64,000 nucleotides of DNA from Siphonodentalium dalli (GCA_032622095.1 CP136061.1:34971797-35035796), one strand, 5' to 3'; counted from the first letter of the stretch, positions 11,222 through 23,195 are shown. Notes: generated by a model from the letters alone, not told the origin. Program-made: numbers and translations.

Positions 11222-12105
11222 AACTTTGGTCAGAATGTTAGAGCAAAGAACTGTGAGTTTGGACACAAATGAGGTATCAGCTTGTTTTAGATAACAGTAC
11301 AGCATATGCTCATAGCTGCCAAAATACTCTGTAATATATCCTAGTTTATTACCCCTTTCCTTGTTTCTGGTATCGTTTGCGATCGCCTCGACCATTTTGA
11401 ATGCGTGTTAATCATCAATTCGAAACCACGTGATTCCCTACCATGATAATTATTTGTTTGTGATATTTGAGTGAAATTTCAATCGAATTTGATTGGTAGT
11501 CCATCCGCGTATGGTTTGACTGTCGCAAACGACCGATACTTTTAGATGCTGTGTGACTCCTTGCTGCAGCATTTGTGACCCGCCATATCAAATCCAGTCG
11601 TAAGTCGGGATTTTTTTTACCCTGTGCCAATGCATTCTCTTATATATGCGAGTAGGTCGCCTCGCATATATAAGAGAATGCATTGGCCTAACAATTTTTT
11701 ACAATTTTAATAATTTTTTCTTGTATTCTTTAACAATTTTATAATTTCACCCATACAGAGCCCCAGACAAACATGAGCAGACGACACTCTTCTATATGCT
11801 TTATATATGTGTGGGGCTCCCTGCAGGGTAATGGATGTTTTTTATTTTATGTCCTAAAAATTGTCAGAAACATTTATTTTAAAAAAATGATAAAAAATTG
11901 TTAGGCCAATGCATTCTCTTATATATGCGAGGCGACCTATGGTCAACTCGCATATATAAGAGAATTCATTGGCACAGGGTAAAAAAATCCCGACTTCCGA
12001 CTGGATTTGATATGGCGATTCACATTGGGAGATTCTGGATGTCTTTTTGTACGATACCATGCGACAATCATCAATTCAGCGTCAATTTATTCCTAATATG
12101 GTAAA
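11218..12105 (-). repeat. Right member of the inverted pair, split by element Q
   Basis: Read on the minus strand it aligns with 10150-10565, but the alignment is broken at one point by 11576-12022. The minus frame at 11218-11395 begins MVEAIANDTRNKERGNKLGY; I recognise no family. Confidence 0.68.
11576..12022. mobile_element. Element Q: long inverted repeat with family-P hairpins
   Basis: Ends are about 45-bp inverted repeats containing CGCCATATCAAATCCAGTCG and TCGGGATTTTTTTTACCC. Inside are two hairpins of the GCCAATGCATTCTCTTATAT type, one slightly shortened, and a central segment with GAGCCCCA ... TGGGGCTC that can also fold. Compared with the uninterrupted copy at 10150-10565, the insertion point falls within TCCCAA/AAATG, so the ends may extend to TGTGA. 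A truncated copy in the opposite orientation is at 31835-32068. Confidence 0.78.
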
Positions 12106-14123
12106 AATAAAGAGCTTTCATCTCACTTATGTGAGAAAAAAGAGGTTTTGTTAATTTGTTATTGTTAGTACTATTAGCATGTGATTTCCGATACATTGTT
12201 ATAGTTGTAAAAACGCGGGTATAATGATACAGTATATTCATCTAAAATTATGACTTACATACAACATCGATTAAGGGGGAGACGCACGTTTTACATAAAT
12301 CACAGTAAATCCAGCCAGAAATGGCAAGTTATTTTCAACAAAATAATTCTCTGGATCTATCTGGTGAAAAATCTTGAATTTTACATATGATAATTTTCAT
12401 TATATATAGAATCAGAGCAATTATAAAGAGACAATAACAATAATGGATTTTAATACATTTGAGAGGTTGAAAATATTTGTTTCGTTTCTGTCCCTTTAGG
12501 TACCGAGAACTGCCAGAAAAATTTATAATTTCAAACAACATGTCAACCATCAAATAGCTTATTGTCTTGACTCCATGAGAGGATGCTTCATTTGTATCAT
12601 AATGTTGAGTTAGCTTTTTAATTGCATATTATAGCATCATACCCCATGTATTATAATGAAGAATAAAGCAGTCACAAATATGCCAGCCCAATGAAAACAA
12701 ATGTTCAAATGTGGTGCTGTCCACTCAAGCAGGGAGCAATCAACAGAAATTAGGCCACAGTGTTAAAAGATATGGTGGTCAGATTTAACTTGGTTATGAA
12801 CCCATGACCCAAAACTCAACTGAGCCCGATTTGTCAATGACCAACAAGCATGGCATGAAAATTCTCAATAATAAAAAAATATTTATGGTAGTTGTCTTTC
12901 TGAATGAAAATAATCATTTAATTTCATGAATCAAGTAAAATCAAGTCTCCTCTCATGATCTTCAGATATGATATCATGTATATATGAAATGCACTTTCGA
13001 AAAAAATCTGTTTTACAGTAGTTATCGGTACCTGAACCCAGTGAAATTTTAAAGATTTTTCATGCCATAAAAGTAAAGTAAATGAGATTATAATAACCAA
13101 ATGTCCAATGGTTCTTATGTATGGTACCACAATAATCTCTTGTACAAAATTTCACAAAGATATTCCTGATAGATTTAGAGAAAATACATTTTGAAATACC
13201 AGGAAATTTTGGCAAAATGTGCGTCTGACCCTTAATGAAACAATGCTGGGATATGTGCTTGGGAGTGAGTAGAATTAGACTTATTAGAAACAATCGATCT
13301 GATTCGTTACAAGGGAACATTGCATGTTCAGGAAATCATAATATAGTTGGATAACGGTGTGTTGGCGCCACTATACGTGTCAGGCATGATCATATCATCT
13401 CTCACATGTTGTTGTGCATGGTGTGAGACACGTGTATGAGTACCCACCTGAAATTACCTGTTTTTCATCAGACTTAAATGAAGTTAAATCACAATACAGG
13501 TAGTTATAGTATCAATGGTAGTCACGTCGTGGATTAAACGTATCCTACACAATGGTGTGGAATAAATACAGAACATAACTTACATCATCATTTACATGTT
13601 TTATCGAACTCTTTGCGGACGGTGCATATCAAGCTCCTCTTTCGTGAAATATATCCTTGCGCCGTCCACAACTCATTCTACAAAAGATTCTCGATTAAGA
13701 AGCGCGTTGTGTTCTGTCTGTGTATGCATGTATATAATATTTAGTACGCATGTAAGAAAACTGACATTTTATTGTGTATGCATGTAAATCCCCCTATAGA
13801 TCCCACTACCTGGGAAATGTAGCTACCAGGAAATTTGAATTTATTTATATCTTTAATATCAAATAGTTATGTCACTATGCTCGAGAATTGTTTTTGTTTT
13901 TGTTTTTGTTTATATTTCGGCATGTCGTGATTGTGAGGTATTTGCAAATCCAATTAGAAGAGTGATGACAGATAGAAACCGAAAGGTGCGCAGACTTTTA
14001 TATATTGTTGGCGGTTTTTATTGCATTTCTAGTCCCAGACTTCATCGAAATAAATTATAAAATAGAGTTATCAGATTACTTGCACTGAATAATTGCACTT
14101 CGTGGCATACTTGTTTCAATTGT
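12106..14123. other. 2 kb without recognisable gene or repeat
   Basis: AT-rich sequence with only short frames (up to 86 codons) lacking domains. (GTTTTT)n-like microsatellite near 13890-13910. I see nothing else that can be supported. Confidence 0.45.
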
Positions 14124-14519
14124 GTTAGTTACAGTTATGCCCTGTGCCAATGCATTCTCTTATATATGCGAGTCGACCATAGGTCGCCTCGCATATATAA
14201 GAGAATGCATTGGCTTAACACATTAAAAAAATTATAAAATTGTTAAAGAATGTAAGAAAAAATGGTAAAAAGTGTTAAAAAAAGATTTTTTTTAGAGGCC
14301 AATGCATTCTCTTATATATGCGAGGCGACCTATGGTCGACTCGCATATATAAGAGAATGCATTGGCACAGGGCATAACTGTAACTATCACAATGTGGTCA
14401 AGGAGCCGGTTCCAATGATATCCATATTTGTATGGTTCTATTGAGACAGACCGAAGATATTTTAGGCTGTTGAAGCTTTATTTGGCCGATTTTGGCCGTT
14501 TTGTTGGGTAAAGGGTTAA
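14124..14519 (+). mobile_element. Family P MITE copy 3, left end rearranged
   Basis: Right border is intact (TTGTTGGGTAAAGGG-TTAA, 14516-14519). The left border lacks CCCTTTACCC. Instead the left hairpin is preceded by GTTACAGTTATGCCCTGTG, which normally lies only on the other side. Both arms are therefore of right-hand type, consistent with an inversion or gene conversion between hairpins. Confidence 0.82.
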
Positions 14520-14901
14520 CAGAAATGCTGGTACCAGAAAAATTAATGGTTCATAACCTAAGGTTGTTTCTATTGATATTGTGGGAAGATAAATTAGTAT
14601 CAGTACAAATCACACCGCTAGAGGCACCCCTGTCTTGGACTTCAAATATCAATTATCTAATCGAAAGTGCCACAGACATAGACTGAGTTTTGTAAAAGAA
14701 TAGCATATTTTCTATATTGTTTAAACAATACCACAAAAGTGTAACACTTCCAGTAACGAGGAGCAATGTGCTCCTATTTATTGAAGCACAGACAAATGTT
14801 TACTCCGGTTGTAAAGTTAGCATATCATTCAAGGGGTATAAGGTCCATGGTTGAGGACCAAATATTTCCGCAACAACTTCATACAACAATCAAGGAAATA
14901 C

Positions 14902-15119
14902 ATCAAGTTGTCTGTCTGCAGTGTCGGGGGTCTAACATCAAGTTGTCTGTCTACAGTGTCGGGGGTCTAACATCAAGTTGTCTGTCTGCAGTGTCGGGGG
15001 TCTAACATCAAGTTGTCTGTCTACAGTGTCGGGGGTCTAACATCAAGTTGTCTGTCTGCAGTGTCGGGGCCGTAACATCAAGCTGTCTGTCTGCAGTGTC
15101 GGAGGTCTAACATCAAGTA
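14902..15119 (+). repeat. 35-bp minisatellite, six units
   Basis: Six head-to-tail units of 35 bp, each with AACATCAAGTTGTCTGTCTG and CAGTGTCGGGGGTCT. Alternating CTGCAG and CTACAG variants suggest a two-unit expansion step. Thirty-five is not a multiple of three, so the open frame across it is not a protein repeat. Confidence 0.95.
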
Positions 15120-15737
15120 GATAACGGGTTAATTAGCTCGCACGTGTGTATATGCAGAGCCGGAACTGCAAAGATTATCAAGAAAACACAAAGTGTTCTG
15201 TTGGTTACTTGGAGAACCAATACCTTCGTTACATATAATAACAATATATTCGTTAATGGATCATTAAATCGCAATGCAACGGTAACAGCCATAAAATGTC
15301 AGTTTTCTTACATTCGTACTAAATATTATAGGCCACAATGTCGTATCTGCTCATTTCCAGGTATAGCCACATTTTCTCGGAAGTGGGACCTATATGATGG
15401 TATATGGAAAGGTGCGTTGACATGGTTTAAGCGATATGACAACATTACATACATATCCGCGTTCAGTTAGCATGGGTACATTGATACCAGCAACAACATC
15501 AATCACACTCCTTGGCAGGTATGCATTAATAATAGTATTTGTCTGACGACGCTTCGCCCCGAGACGCGTCAGAATTGATGTGTGATTTTCACATTTGAAT
15601 TATTAATCTCAGTCGATGCTTCGTAAACGAGACACCTGTCACACCTCCAAGAGAACAGAAAGACCAATCTCTACCAGCGATGTCTCTTATCGATAAGACC
15701 TCTGACAAAATACCAATTAAATTTTCGTCTGCTATCA

Positions 15738-15772
15738 GGGGGGGGGGGGGGGGTGGGGGTGGAAAAAAGGTT
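15738..15772 (+). repeat. G16 run with flanking G tracts
   Basis: Sixteen G, then TGGGGGTGG; G-quadruplex-capable. The flanking sequence (GGGTGGGTGG, TTTTTTCCG) recurs in looser form at about 16170-16310, suggesting a duplicated segment. Confidence 0.85.
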
Positions 15773-15989
15773 TTTCCGGGCACGTATGACAGACAGGGTG
15801 GGTGGGTGGTCGATAGGACCAACAAACAATTTTTTCCGCAACTCCAAAATATTTTTCCTGCAAGTCTTTTTGACTGTTTTTGTAATGAGTTTGGCTTTAA
15901 ACACATCTATATGTCAATATTAACATAAATGACAAATTTCATGATGATCAGACAAACAGTATAGCATGTAGCCCATGCTAATGGATTGA

Positions 15990-16085
15990 ATTGAAATCCA
16001 AGATGGCTGCTGGCAGCCATGTTTTTTTTGGACCGAATGACCCTAAAATGACTTGTTCCTATATATTTACATGTCAATGTTAACA
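15990..16085. repeat. Dispersed ATGGCTGCTGGCAGCCAT repeat
   Basis: ATGGCTGCTGGCAGCCAT forms a short palindrome. Variants of the surrounding sequence (GGCGACCATNTTTTCC and similar) recur at about 51680, 52020, 52180 and 52830. Confidence 0.5.
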
Positions 16086-16780
16086 TCCATGACTAATAGT
16101 ATGCACAGAAATTCATATACAGCTGTTTACTGTGAATTTCCCCCCGCAAATCTCTGTTTTATTGTTAAAAGGGGGGTGGGTGTCCAAAAACGGTCGGAAA
16201 AAAACTGCCGAAAACGGAAAAAAAAATTGGACGTGGGGGTGGGTGGGTCACAACAATGGTCGAAAGTCAAAAATCAGCATACGGTGCCTGCAAATTTTTT
16301 CCGTCTGAAATTATCTATCTTAAAATATGGCACCAGAATTATATAGAAAGGAATAGCAATTGATATACGTATACGGCATAGTACACGTAATAACATAGAC
16401 ATAAGTATTGATCACATGATAAAAATATGTACATAACTCGACTATACCGATGAAAAAATAAATAAATTGGACCGGTATTAGAGTTGGGTTGGTTACATGT
16501 GGATAATTGGATATGCGGTTAATACTGATGAAACAATATAAATTAGTAGAGCAATAAAGACCAATGTTGACACTTAGTCAGCCTATATGTGGGGAAAATA
16601 GGGGTTGATACGATCGACCAAAATAAATTTGTCGAGTGATAGTGACCAATGTTGACTTATAGAGTAATGCGACTGTGCTGTCGCACAATTATCAGGTAGA
16701 AATTGTCAAATATGTACCCTGGTGTCCAATATGGAGCACCTCAGAAAACATTCGCAGGGCCCTAAAATTTATTTAACACA

Positions 16781-17311
16781 GGATTTCCCATTCAAATCGA
16801 TTTATGTCGATAAAACTCTTATTTAAAAAAATTTTAAGCTGAGACTTGGTGTGTCTGGGTGAAATACTAATATATTGCTAAAATGACAGGTTCCAGCACG
16901 TAATTATGTTTTAGATGGCAGAAAGAATTTTTTTTCGATAATAAATTTTATTTTAATACTAGTATAGGATTTGCCATTCAAAACGATTTATGTTCATAAA
17001 ACTCTTATTTTTCAAAATTTTAAGCTGAGACTTGGTATGTCTGCGTGGAATACTTATCTATTCCTAAAATGACAGGGTACATCGCGTAATTATGTTTTAG
17101 ATGGAAGAAATGAATTTTTTTCGATGATAAATTTTAACATGGGATTGTCCCATTCAAATTGATTTATGTCGATAAAACTGTTATTTTTCAAAATTTTAAG
17201 CTGAGACTCGGTGTTTCTGCGTGGAATACTTATATATTCCTAAAACGGCAGGGTCCAGCACGTAATTATATTTTAGATGGAAGAAATTGATTTGTTTCGA
17301 TGATAAATATC
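16781..17311 (+). repeat. Three-unit repeat of about 175-186 bp
   Basis: Units begin at about 16781, 16967 and 17142. Each contains CATTCAAA-CGATTTATG, TTTTAAGCTGAGACT, TAAAATGACAGGGT and TAATTATGTTTTAGATGG. They are diverged but collinear, a short decayed satellite-like array. No sign of coding. Confidence 0.85.
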
Positions 17312-18145
17312 CAGCGTAAACCAGCGTAATTTGCCGTAAACAAATTTAACAATCATTTTCTCAAGTGTCGTTTTGGTAAAAAATATCGCTCTCTCGACGG
17401 GGAGATCTGATCCGAACAATAGCTAAGATGTATTTAGATAGAATTATTGAGAGAATTTGACAGATTAAAGTGGATTTTGAGAGAATCGAGTGGAGAAAAC
17501 GTTTGCTTCAAACACGCGAATTCAGCCAATTACACTTACAGTTGCAGACGAGCGCTGTCACTGTCAGAATCAGATTGACATTGACAACACATTGAACAAA
17601 TACTGGCTTTAAACTCACCTTTTTGGGAGGTAAATCCAATAAATTAGATATCAATACAATCCTTCCTAAGCACATTCAAAGATATCCCGCAAGTTTTTAA
17701 TATCTTAAGACACAGAAACAGTCAAAATGAATGAATTTAAATCAGCTTGCGAGACATGTACATGTGTACGATTTTATTTTGAGGCGCCTTGTTTACGATG
17801 ACGTCATTTGCGTTGCTTCCCAACCTTAACCCTTTCCACTCCCAACGACATTTCAATTGGTTGAAATTAAAAAGTTCTCAAGTTCCAGCTCAACCTGAAT
17901 CTAGTTACTCAATTGGTAGAAATACTTTAGCAGTAATTCTTAGTTTTATAAGTTATAACTCTAATTTTATTCACGATACGAGCTCAACATCATAATATGT
18001 CACTGTTTATGGCTGTGTTATCCAAACGTGTGCTTTGATAATGATTATAATTTTATTTTGCGATCAAACGTCAGTGCAGCTCAGCAGAAACGCATAGGCA
18101 CTAGTTCAATTCAGCAGAAACGCATGAGTCTTACGATTATAGACA
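17312..18145. other. No recognisable gene
   Basis: AT-rich, frames up to 68 codons only. A CAGCAGAAACGCAT word is repeated at about 18080 and 18113. Confidence 0.4.
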
Positions 18146-18182
18146 CCCACTGGACGCGCTTTGCGCGTCGGTCAGTGGGTGA
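18146..18182. repeat. GC-rich hairpin
   Basis: CACCCACTGGACGCGC pairs with GCGCGTCGGTCAGTGGGTG around TTT, with small bulges. It stands out against AT-rich flanks. It may be the end of a mobile element; no partner end was found. Confidence 0.5.
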
Positions 18183-18740
18183 ATAATATTTGACATTAAT
18201 CTTACATATCTCCGCTACGATCTTTGTTATACTGTAAGTTTGATCAATACGAGCCATTCAAATTGGGTTATACTCAACAGGTTTATTTGTAAAATTTTGA
18301 TTCCAGATTTGGTAATCAGAAAACACCACGACTCACATGGCCGACTCACATGGCCGTTGAATTAAGTGAAGAAAACTACTGCGCAATATACGTGTGCTGT
18401 GTATATATACATGATGCTATCACGAAATATATAATATAATATAACAATTTGACATAACAAAAGAGGTTGTGTATATAGTAGCAAAAATACTGATATCAGT
18501 GATAAGCAAATGTAATTGTAAAGTCGTGAACTAGTGAAACAGTATTGATTTGAGTTTACTTACTATGTTGGTCATTGCAATGGTGTATCTTTGAATCGTA
18601 GCTGAGTTCATGTATACCTGGCTTCCATGCAATGACATAATTATGCGTGTTGTCGGTATCATTCAGTTGCAGGTACTCGACAATTATTTCCGACATGATC
18701 ATGGTCAATTTATTTATATCACATGTGTATGTACATGTGA

Positions 18741-19377
18741 TTATTTAGGCTTAGCTGCCCTTGTTAGTTCTCGGTTGACAAGTTTGATGAAATCACACAA
18801 TCGACGTATGTCCGTGGAATTCTTCTGATTTAATAGTTCACTCATAGTAATGGAGTTGGGCCTTTTGTAAATAAATTTTGATAGCAGTCGCTGTCTGTCA
18901 TTTAATAGTTTGCCACAGACAAGTAGGTAGTGGAATTCATCTCCAATTTCTCCGGAATCGCAAAGCGGACATAAACGACTTGTGTTGCCTGGTGTTTTCC
19001 ACCGTCCGGTTTCGATAGGTAGATGGTGATTACCAGTTCTAAATTTACATAAGGTTATTTGGTTTGCCATGTTCAGAGTTTCCAGATATCTCTCAAAGGA
19101 TAAATCATGCTTAAATATCCTATAAATTCGACCGCGACTGGAGTTGTTTATATCAGTTTCCCATGAATCCCTGAACTGTGTAATTAGGCTGCACTTTATA
19201 TATGATACAAATTGATCAATGTCTGGAATTTGTTCCATATGCCAAGCATGCAATTGATTACAATTTTCTAATATGTTATAGATGGTATGGAACCAAGGAA
19301 AATTATTTGCATTAATGTCAAACATGGTATGTGATACAATGCGTCTTTTTAGGGTTACAGAATGCTCGTAGAAAGGT
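18741..19377 (-). pseudogene. LINE ORF2 C-terminal fragment (zinc-knuckle region)
   Basis: The minus-strand frame is open from about 19377 (LPFYEHSVTLKRRIVSHTMF) to the stop near 18741. It carries the C-terminal LINE motif: KFRTGNHHLPIETGRW, then CPLCDSGEIGDEFHYLLVC, a C-x2-C-x8-H-x5-C zinc-knuckle-like cluster. It is clearly related to the fragment at 33026-33298 (same NH-PIET-RW and GDEF-YLL-C blocks) and more distantly to 808-2120. RT is missing, so the copy is 5' truncated. The reading frame is intact over about 210 codons, so it may be younger than the other two. Confidence 0.85.
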
Positions 19378-19387
19378 AGTTAGGATA

Positions 19388-19470
19388 TTTATCGACTTAA
19401 TTCGATACCGGGACAAATTCAAAAGCGAATAATAATATTTGTATTTTGGAGCGCAAACCGCCATGTGGCT
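19388..19470 (-). repeat. Dispersed CCCGGTATCGAAATAGGTC repeat
   Basis: The reverse complement contains GGTTTGCGCTCCAAAATAC and CCCGGTATCGAATTAAGTC. The same blocks are on the plus strand at 28618-28700 and partly at 34665-34695. Confidence 0.65.
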
Positions 19471-19814
19471 TTAATGCGCGAAACATGAAACTTGTATCGT
19501 ATAAAACAATGCGATGCATCAGTTGTCTCTGTGGAACTTGTCATGCCAATGCAAGAGGAGATATATAATACTACGGTAGAAGTGTAGACAAAATAGTCCC
19601 ACGCAAATCTGACAATTATTTGGGAAACTCATTATTTATGGACCGGTTTGAACACGATTCTGGTATTATGTGATCAGTCTGTTTTGTCGGCGACAAAAAT
19701 TATTAGTAAGCACGTATTTTCTCCAATTTACAAGAATCTTGTTAATTCTGGCATTCGGACAGCGTCGACAGCGAGAGAAAAGTTATCGACGATCTGACAG
19801 CGCGAGAAAGGACA

Positions 19815-20018
19815 TGTATAAAATATAGTCAGATAACATCATGTTATATAGGGACGTGACAACGGTGTCGCATGTAAGGTATGTTTAACATATAGTCAGA
19901 TAATAGCATGCTATATATAGGGACATGACAACCGCTGTGTCGCATGTAGGGTATGTGTAAAATATAGTCAGATAACATCATGTAAAATAGAGATGTGACA
20001 TCCGCAGTGTCGCATGTA
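19815..20018 (+). repeat. 65-72-bp tandem array, left part
   Basis: Three units, starting points TATAGTCAGATA at 19824, 19891 and 19963. Each contains GGGACRTGACAAC and GTGTCGCATGTA. The array resumes in the same orientation at 23060, so 20022-23057 is an insertion. Confidence 0.88.
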
Positions 20019-20021
20019 AAA

Positions 20022-23000
20022 CCCCTGTCACACTCAGGCCGGCGCTCTCACTGCGCTGCAAAAGTACCAACATATGACTAACACGCAGGAGGAGCGCCGA
20101 AAACTGTCGAAAATTGTCAAACTTTTAAAACAAAGTATGCTCCTATTGCGTTCCTACTTTGTCAAGTCTCACGCTCTTAGTGCGTTCAAGTCGGTGTCAT
20201 TGTGATGCTAGTATACGTTCTCAATAAGTTCGCAAAACGCTCTCTGCGCGGGCGCGGAGAGTATAGATAGCGCCTCCTGCGTTCTCCAGTCATAGTCAGT
20301 TTTTAGGTTGTGGGGAAAATACCCAACACTCCGCAATAAATTAGCTGTCCGATTAAACTACTGTCACACTCCGCTGCGATCAGACCGGCGCTTGCATTGC
20401 GCTGAAAAATAATTAAAGCGCCAAGCAAAGCGCAGTAAGGTATCCAATAACGTATTGGTGACGCAGTGGACACTGGATAGGACGGGAGAGGGTCTCTGTG
20501 ATCGCTCCAGAGCGCCAGAGCGCCGCGCTTGTTTTGTGCATGCACAAAACAAGCGCAGAGATTCGGCGTTCTGACCAGGCGTATTACCGTCGCCATGACA
20601 GCGCAAAGCGTACTAACAACGCAATGACAACGACTTGAACGCATTAAGAGCGTTTACGGCGTGGAGGAAACGCAGTGAGAGCGTGTGAGAGCGTGAGACC
20701 TGACAAAGCAGGAACGAAATGGGTCGTACACACAGGGACGTGGCTAGAGGGTTTCCGTTGGGGGCGTCAACCTTGGGAAATTCCAACTGCACCCCCCTTA
20801 AGTTAGAATCAGGCCGAACACAAGTTTTGCATAATTCCATTTGCACCCCCATGCACCCCGTGAACCTTAGTGTTTAGGCCTAATATCCTATATCTTCATA
20901 AACCATGGTTCTATATCCCCAGTATGAGAACATTCAGATATTTTAACCTGAAACATTGCATAAATCCTAATATCTAGTGGTCTAACTCCATACAATTGCA
21001 CACGGCTACGGGCAAGAGACCACGACATCACTGAGCTGACCATCGTTGTTCGGCCGGTGTGAGAAAATTTTGAAATTCTAACAAGAAAATCGCAAATCCT
21101 AGCATCCAGACTGGCCTCAACTAAAGCTTTTCTATATAGTGTTGGATATTTCAAACCTCATACCCCCCTCAGGTTGTAAAATTCTCCAACTGATGACCAC
21201 AAGTTTGACCAAATGTAGTCAAATATTGTTAAACTTATTAGCATTTTTGTATTGGCCACAGGGGAGAGGCAATGACACACCAGGCCGATCATGGTTCGGC
21301 CCGGTGTGCGAATTTTTTTTAATCTGAACAAGAAAATCGCAAAATCCTAGCATCTAGACTAACGTCAAGCATTCTTAGAGTTGGAAATTTCAAACCTGAC
21401 ACCCCACTTAGGTTGGAAATTTTACAACTGATGACAATTCCAATGACAATGTTGACCAAATGTATGAGAATATTGTTTTCTTAAATTAACTAGCAGTTTT
21501 TGACTGGCCACGGGGGAGGGACCAGGACACAAGATTTCCAAGTGTTGGAAATTTCCAACCTGTCACCTCCCTGAGGTTGGAAAATTTCCCACTGATGACC
21601 ATTTCAGTCCAAATTTTGACAAAAATAGGAAAATATGCAAATATTGGTCCAAAAAGAATTAATTCCCCCAATAAATTGTTTGAAAATCAAACTACAAGAA
21701 CATTTCAACCTATTGTTGGTGTGAAATTTCCAACTAATGTTTTTGCAGGTATGAAATTTCCAACTGTTGAAAATTTTGACCAAAGTTGGGGGGTGATACA
21801 CCCCCCAAACCCCCCCCCCCCCCCACCATGTCGCCACGTCTCTGTGTACACAGAGCGCGATGAAAACGTGATAAGCGGGATAGGAGCATAGCTTGTCACG
21901 CGCGCTGCATGTATAACTGGTGGGGAGTTTCTCTTTCGCGTGCCGGCTGACATTATCAATGGGTGTTTTATTAGTTTTATTTATAGAATGGGAATTTTTG
22001 GGATGATTAAAAGTCAAACTGCGAGTCCCGTAAAAGGTGCATGTAGTTGGGGAAATTCAATTTCGTTTATTGTGTTAATCAACGTTGAGTAATGTTTATT
22101 TTTTGGTTTGTGATCAACTATATGTCAATTTTTTACAAATGAAATCAATTTCTGCAGCCCACTGGAGGTTGTGGGCGGAGACGGTCGAGTCGGCCACCGG
22201 TTCGTTAATTAAGTGCTGGTTGTTATTGTTATTTAACGGAATTCTGGTTCGCAAAACCAATATATTTTATATTCTACAATTACATTCTTGGGTTTATAAT
22301 ATATGATCTTGAGCGCGTTACCATTTCTGACGTTGGTTCTCTTGTTTTAACAGATTGAAAATTTCTGACAATTTCCAGCGCTTCCGTGCACTGTGCGTTA
22401 CTCGTATTTTGATACTTTTTCAACTCAAAGCAAAAGCCAGCCTGATCGCAGCGGAGTGTGACAGTGGTATGAGCAGACCGCATTTCAAAGTGGGATTGTA
22501 CTGTAAACCTGCTGTAAACGCCGGAAGAACGCCATGTATAACGCTTGGGCGTAAAGCGAGCGCCAGAGTCGCAGTGGCAGCACAATGTGGACGTTATATG
22601 AGCGGGAACCAGTCCATAACACCCCATGACAGCGCAATAAGTTTTGGACAGAGCCTCATTGAACGTATTAAAGATGGGAAAGGCACGTAGTGAGAATTTG
22701 ATTAAGCTTACTGTAGTCACAAAAGACCAGATTAATTTATTGCTGCGATCACGAGAAGCTAATATGCGCTCTTGCTACGTCCACATAACGCTCACGTCGC
22801 TCGCTTGGCGCTTTGCTTTGCGCTGTCACGGCGACAGTACTACGTCCTGGCCAGAACGCCGAGCCTCTGCGCTTGTTTTGTGCATGCATAAAACAAGCGC
22901 GGCGCTCTGGCACCTATGGGCGACCATGGAGATCCTCGCCCGTTGTAGCCATTGTCCACTGCGTCACCAATCGGTTCTTGGAGACCTTAGTGCGTTTAGG

Positions 23001-23057
23001 TGGCCGCTTTGGTACTTTTGCAGCGCAATGAGTGCGCCGGCCTGAGTGTGTCGGGGG
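20022..23057. mobile_element. Three-kilobase nested foldback element
   Basis: Outer ends are inverted: CCCCTGTCACACTCAGGCCG at the left and its near-complement at the right, with GCGCT(C)TCACTGCGCTG following. A second inverted pair lies inside (20361 CTGTCACACTCCGCTGCG versus 22440-22466), and a third pairs 20510-20610 with 22815-22910 (GCGCTTGTTTTGTGCATGCA...). Part of the left arm (20152-20200) is also inverted at 20630-20720. The middle (20740-22000) is a degenerate ~250-bp repeat with TTGGAAATTTCCAAC motifs. No transposase frame is visible. The GC-rich arms contrast with the AT-rich surroundings. Superfamily not assigned; the inferred TA target is discussed in Part 2. Confidence 0.82.
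21136..21790 (+). repeat. Degenerate tandem repeat rich in TTGGAAATTTCCAAC
   Basis: Two to three units, each with AAGAAAATCGCAAA(A)TCCTAG, ATTTCAAACCT, CCCC(A/T)CTCAGGTTG and ACTGATGACCA. They lie in the core of the foldback element. Followed by a C15 run at about 21809-21825. Confidence 0.7.
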
Positions 23058-23059
23058 CT

Positions 23060-23195
23060 TAGGTATGTTTCAGATATAGTCAGATAAGATAATGTTCTAG
23101 GGACGTGACAACGGTGTCGCATGTAATGTATGTTTCAGATATAGTCAGACAAGATAATGTTATAGGGACGTGACAACGGGTGTCGCCTGTCAGCT
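23060..23195 (+). repeat. 65-72-bp tandem array, right part
   Basis: Two further units (TATAGTCAGATA/C at 23075 and 23140) of the array at 19815-20018. Confidence 0.88.

Noticed and set aside
15144-15470. 108-codon frame next to the 35-bp minisatellite
   Set aside because: No signal peptide, domain or splice context; length is within chance expectation for this composition.
20303-20644. 113-codon minus frame in the GC-rich foldback arm
   Set aside because: Open by composition; it lies in an inverted repeat whose other arm does not preserve the frame.
21604-22017. 137-codon minus frame
   Set aside because: It runs through the foldback core repeats and the C15 run (poly-Gly stretch); no domain.
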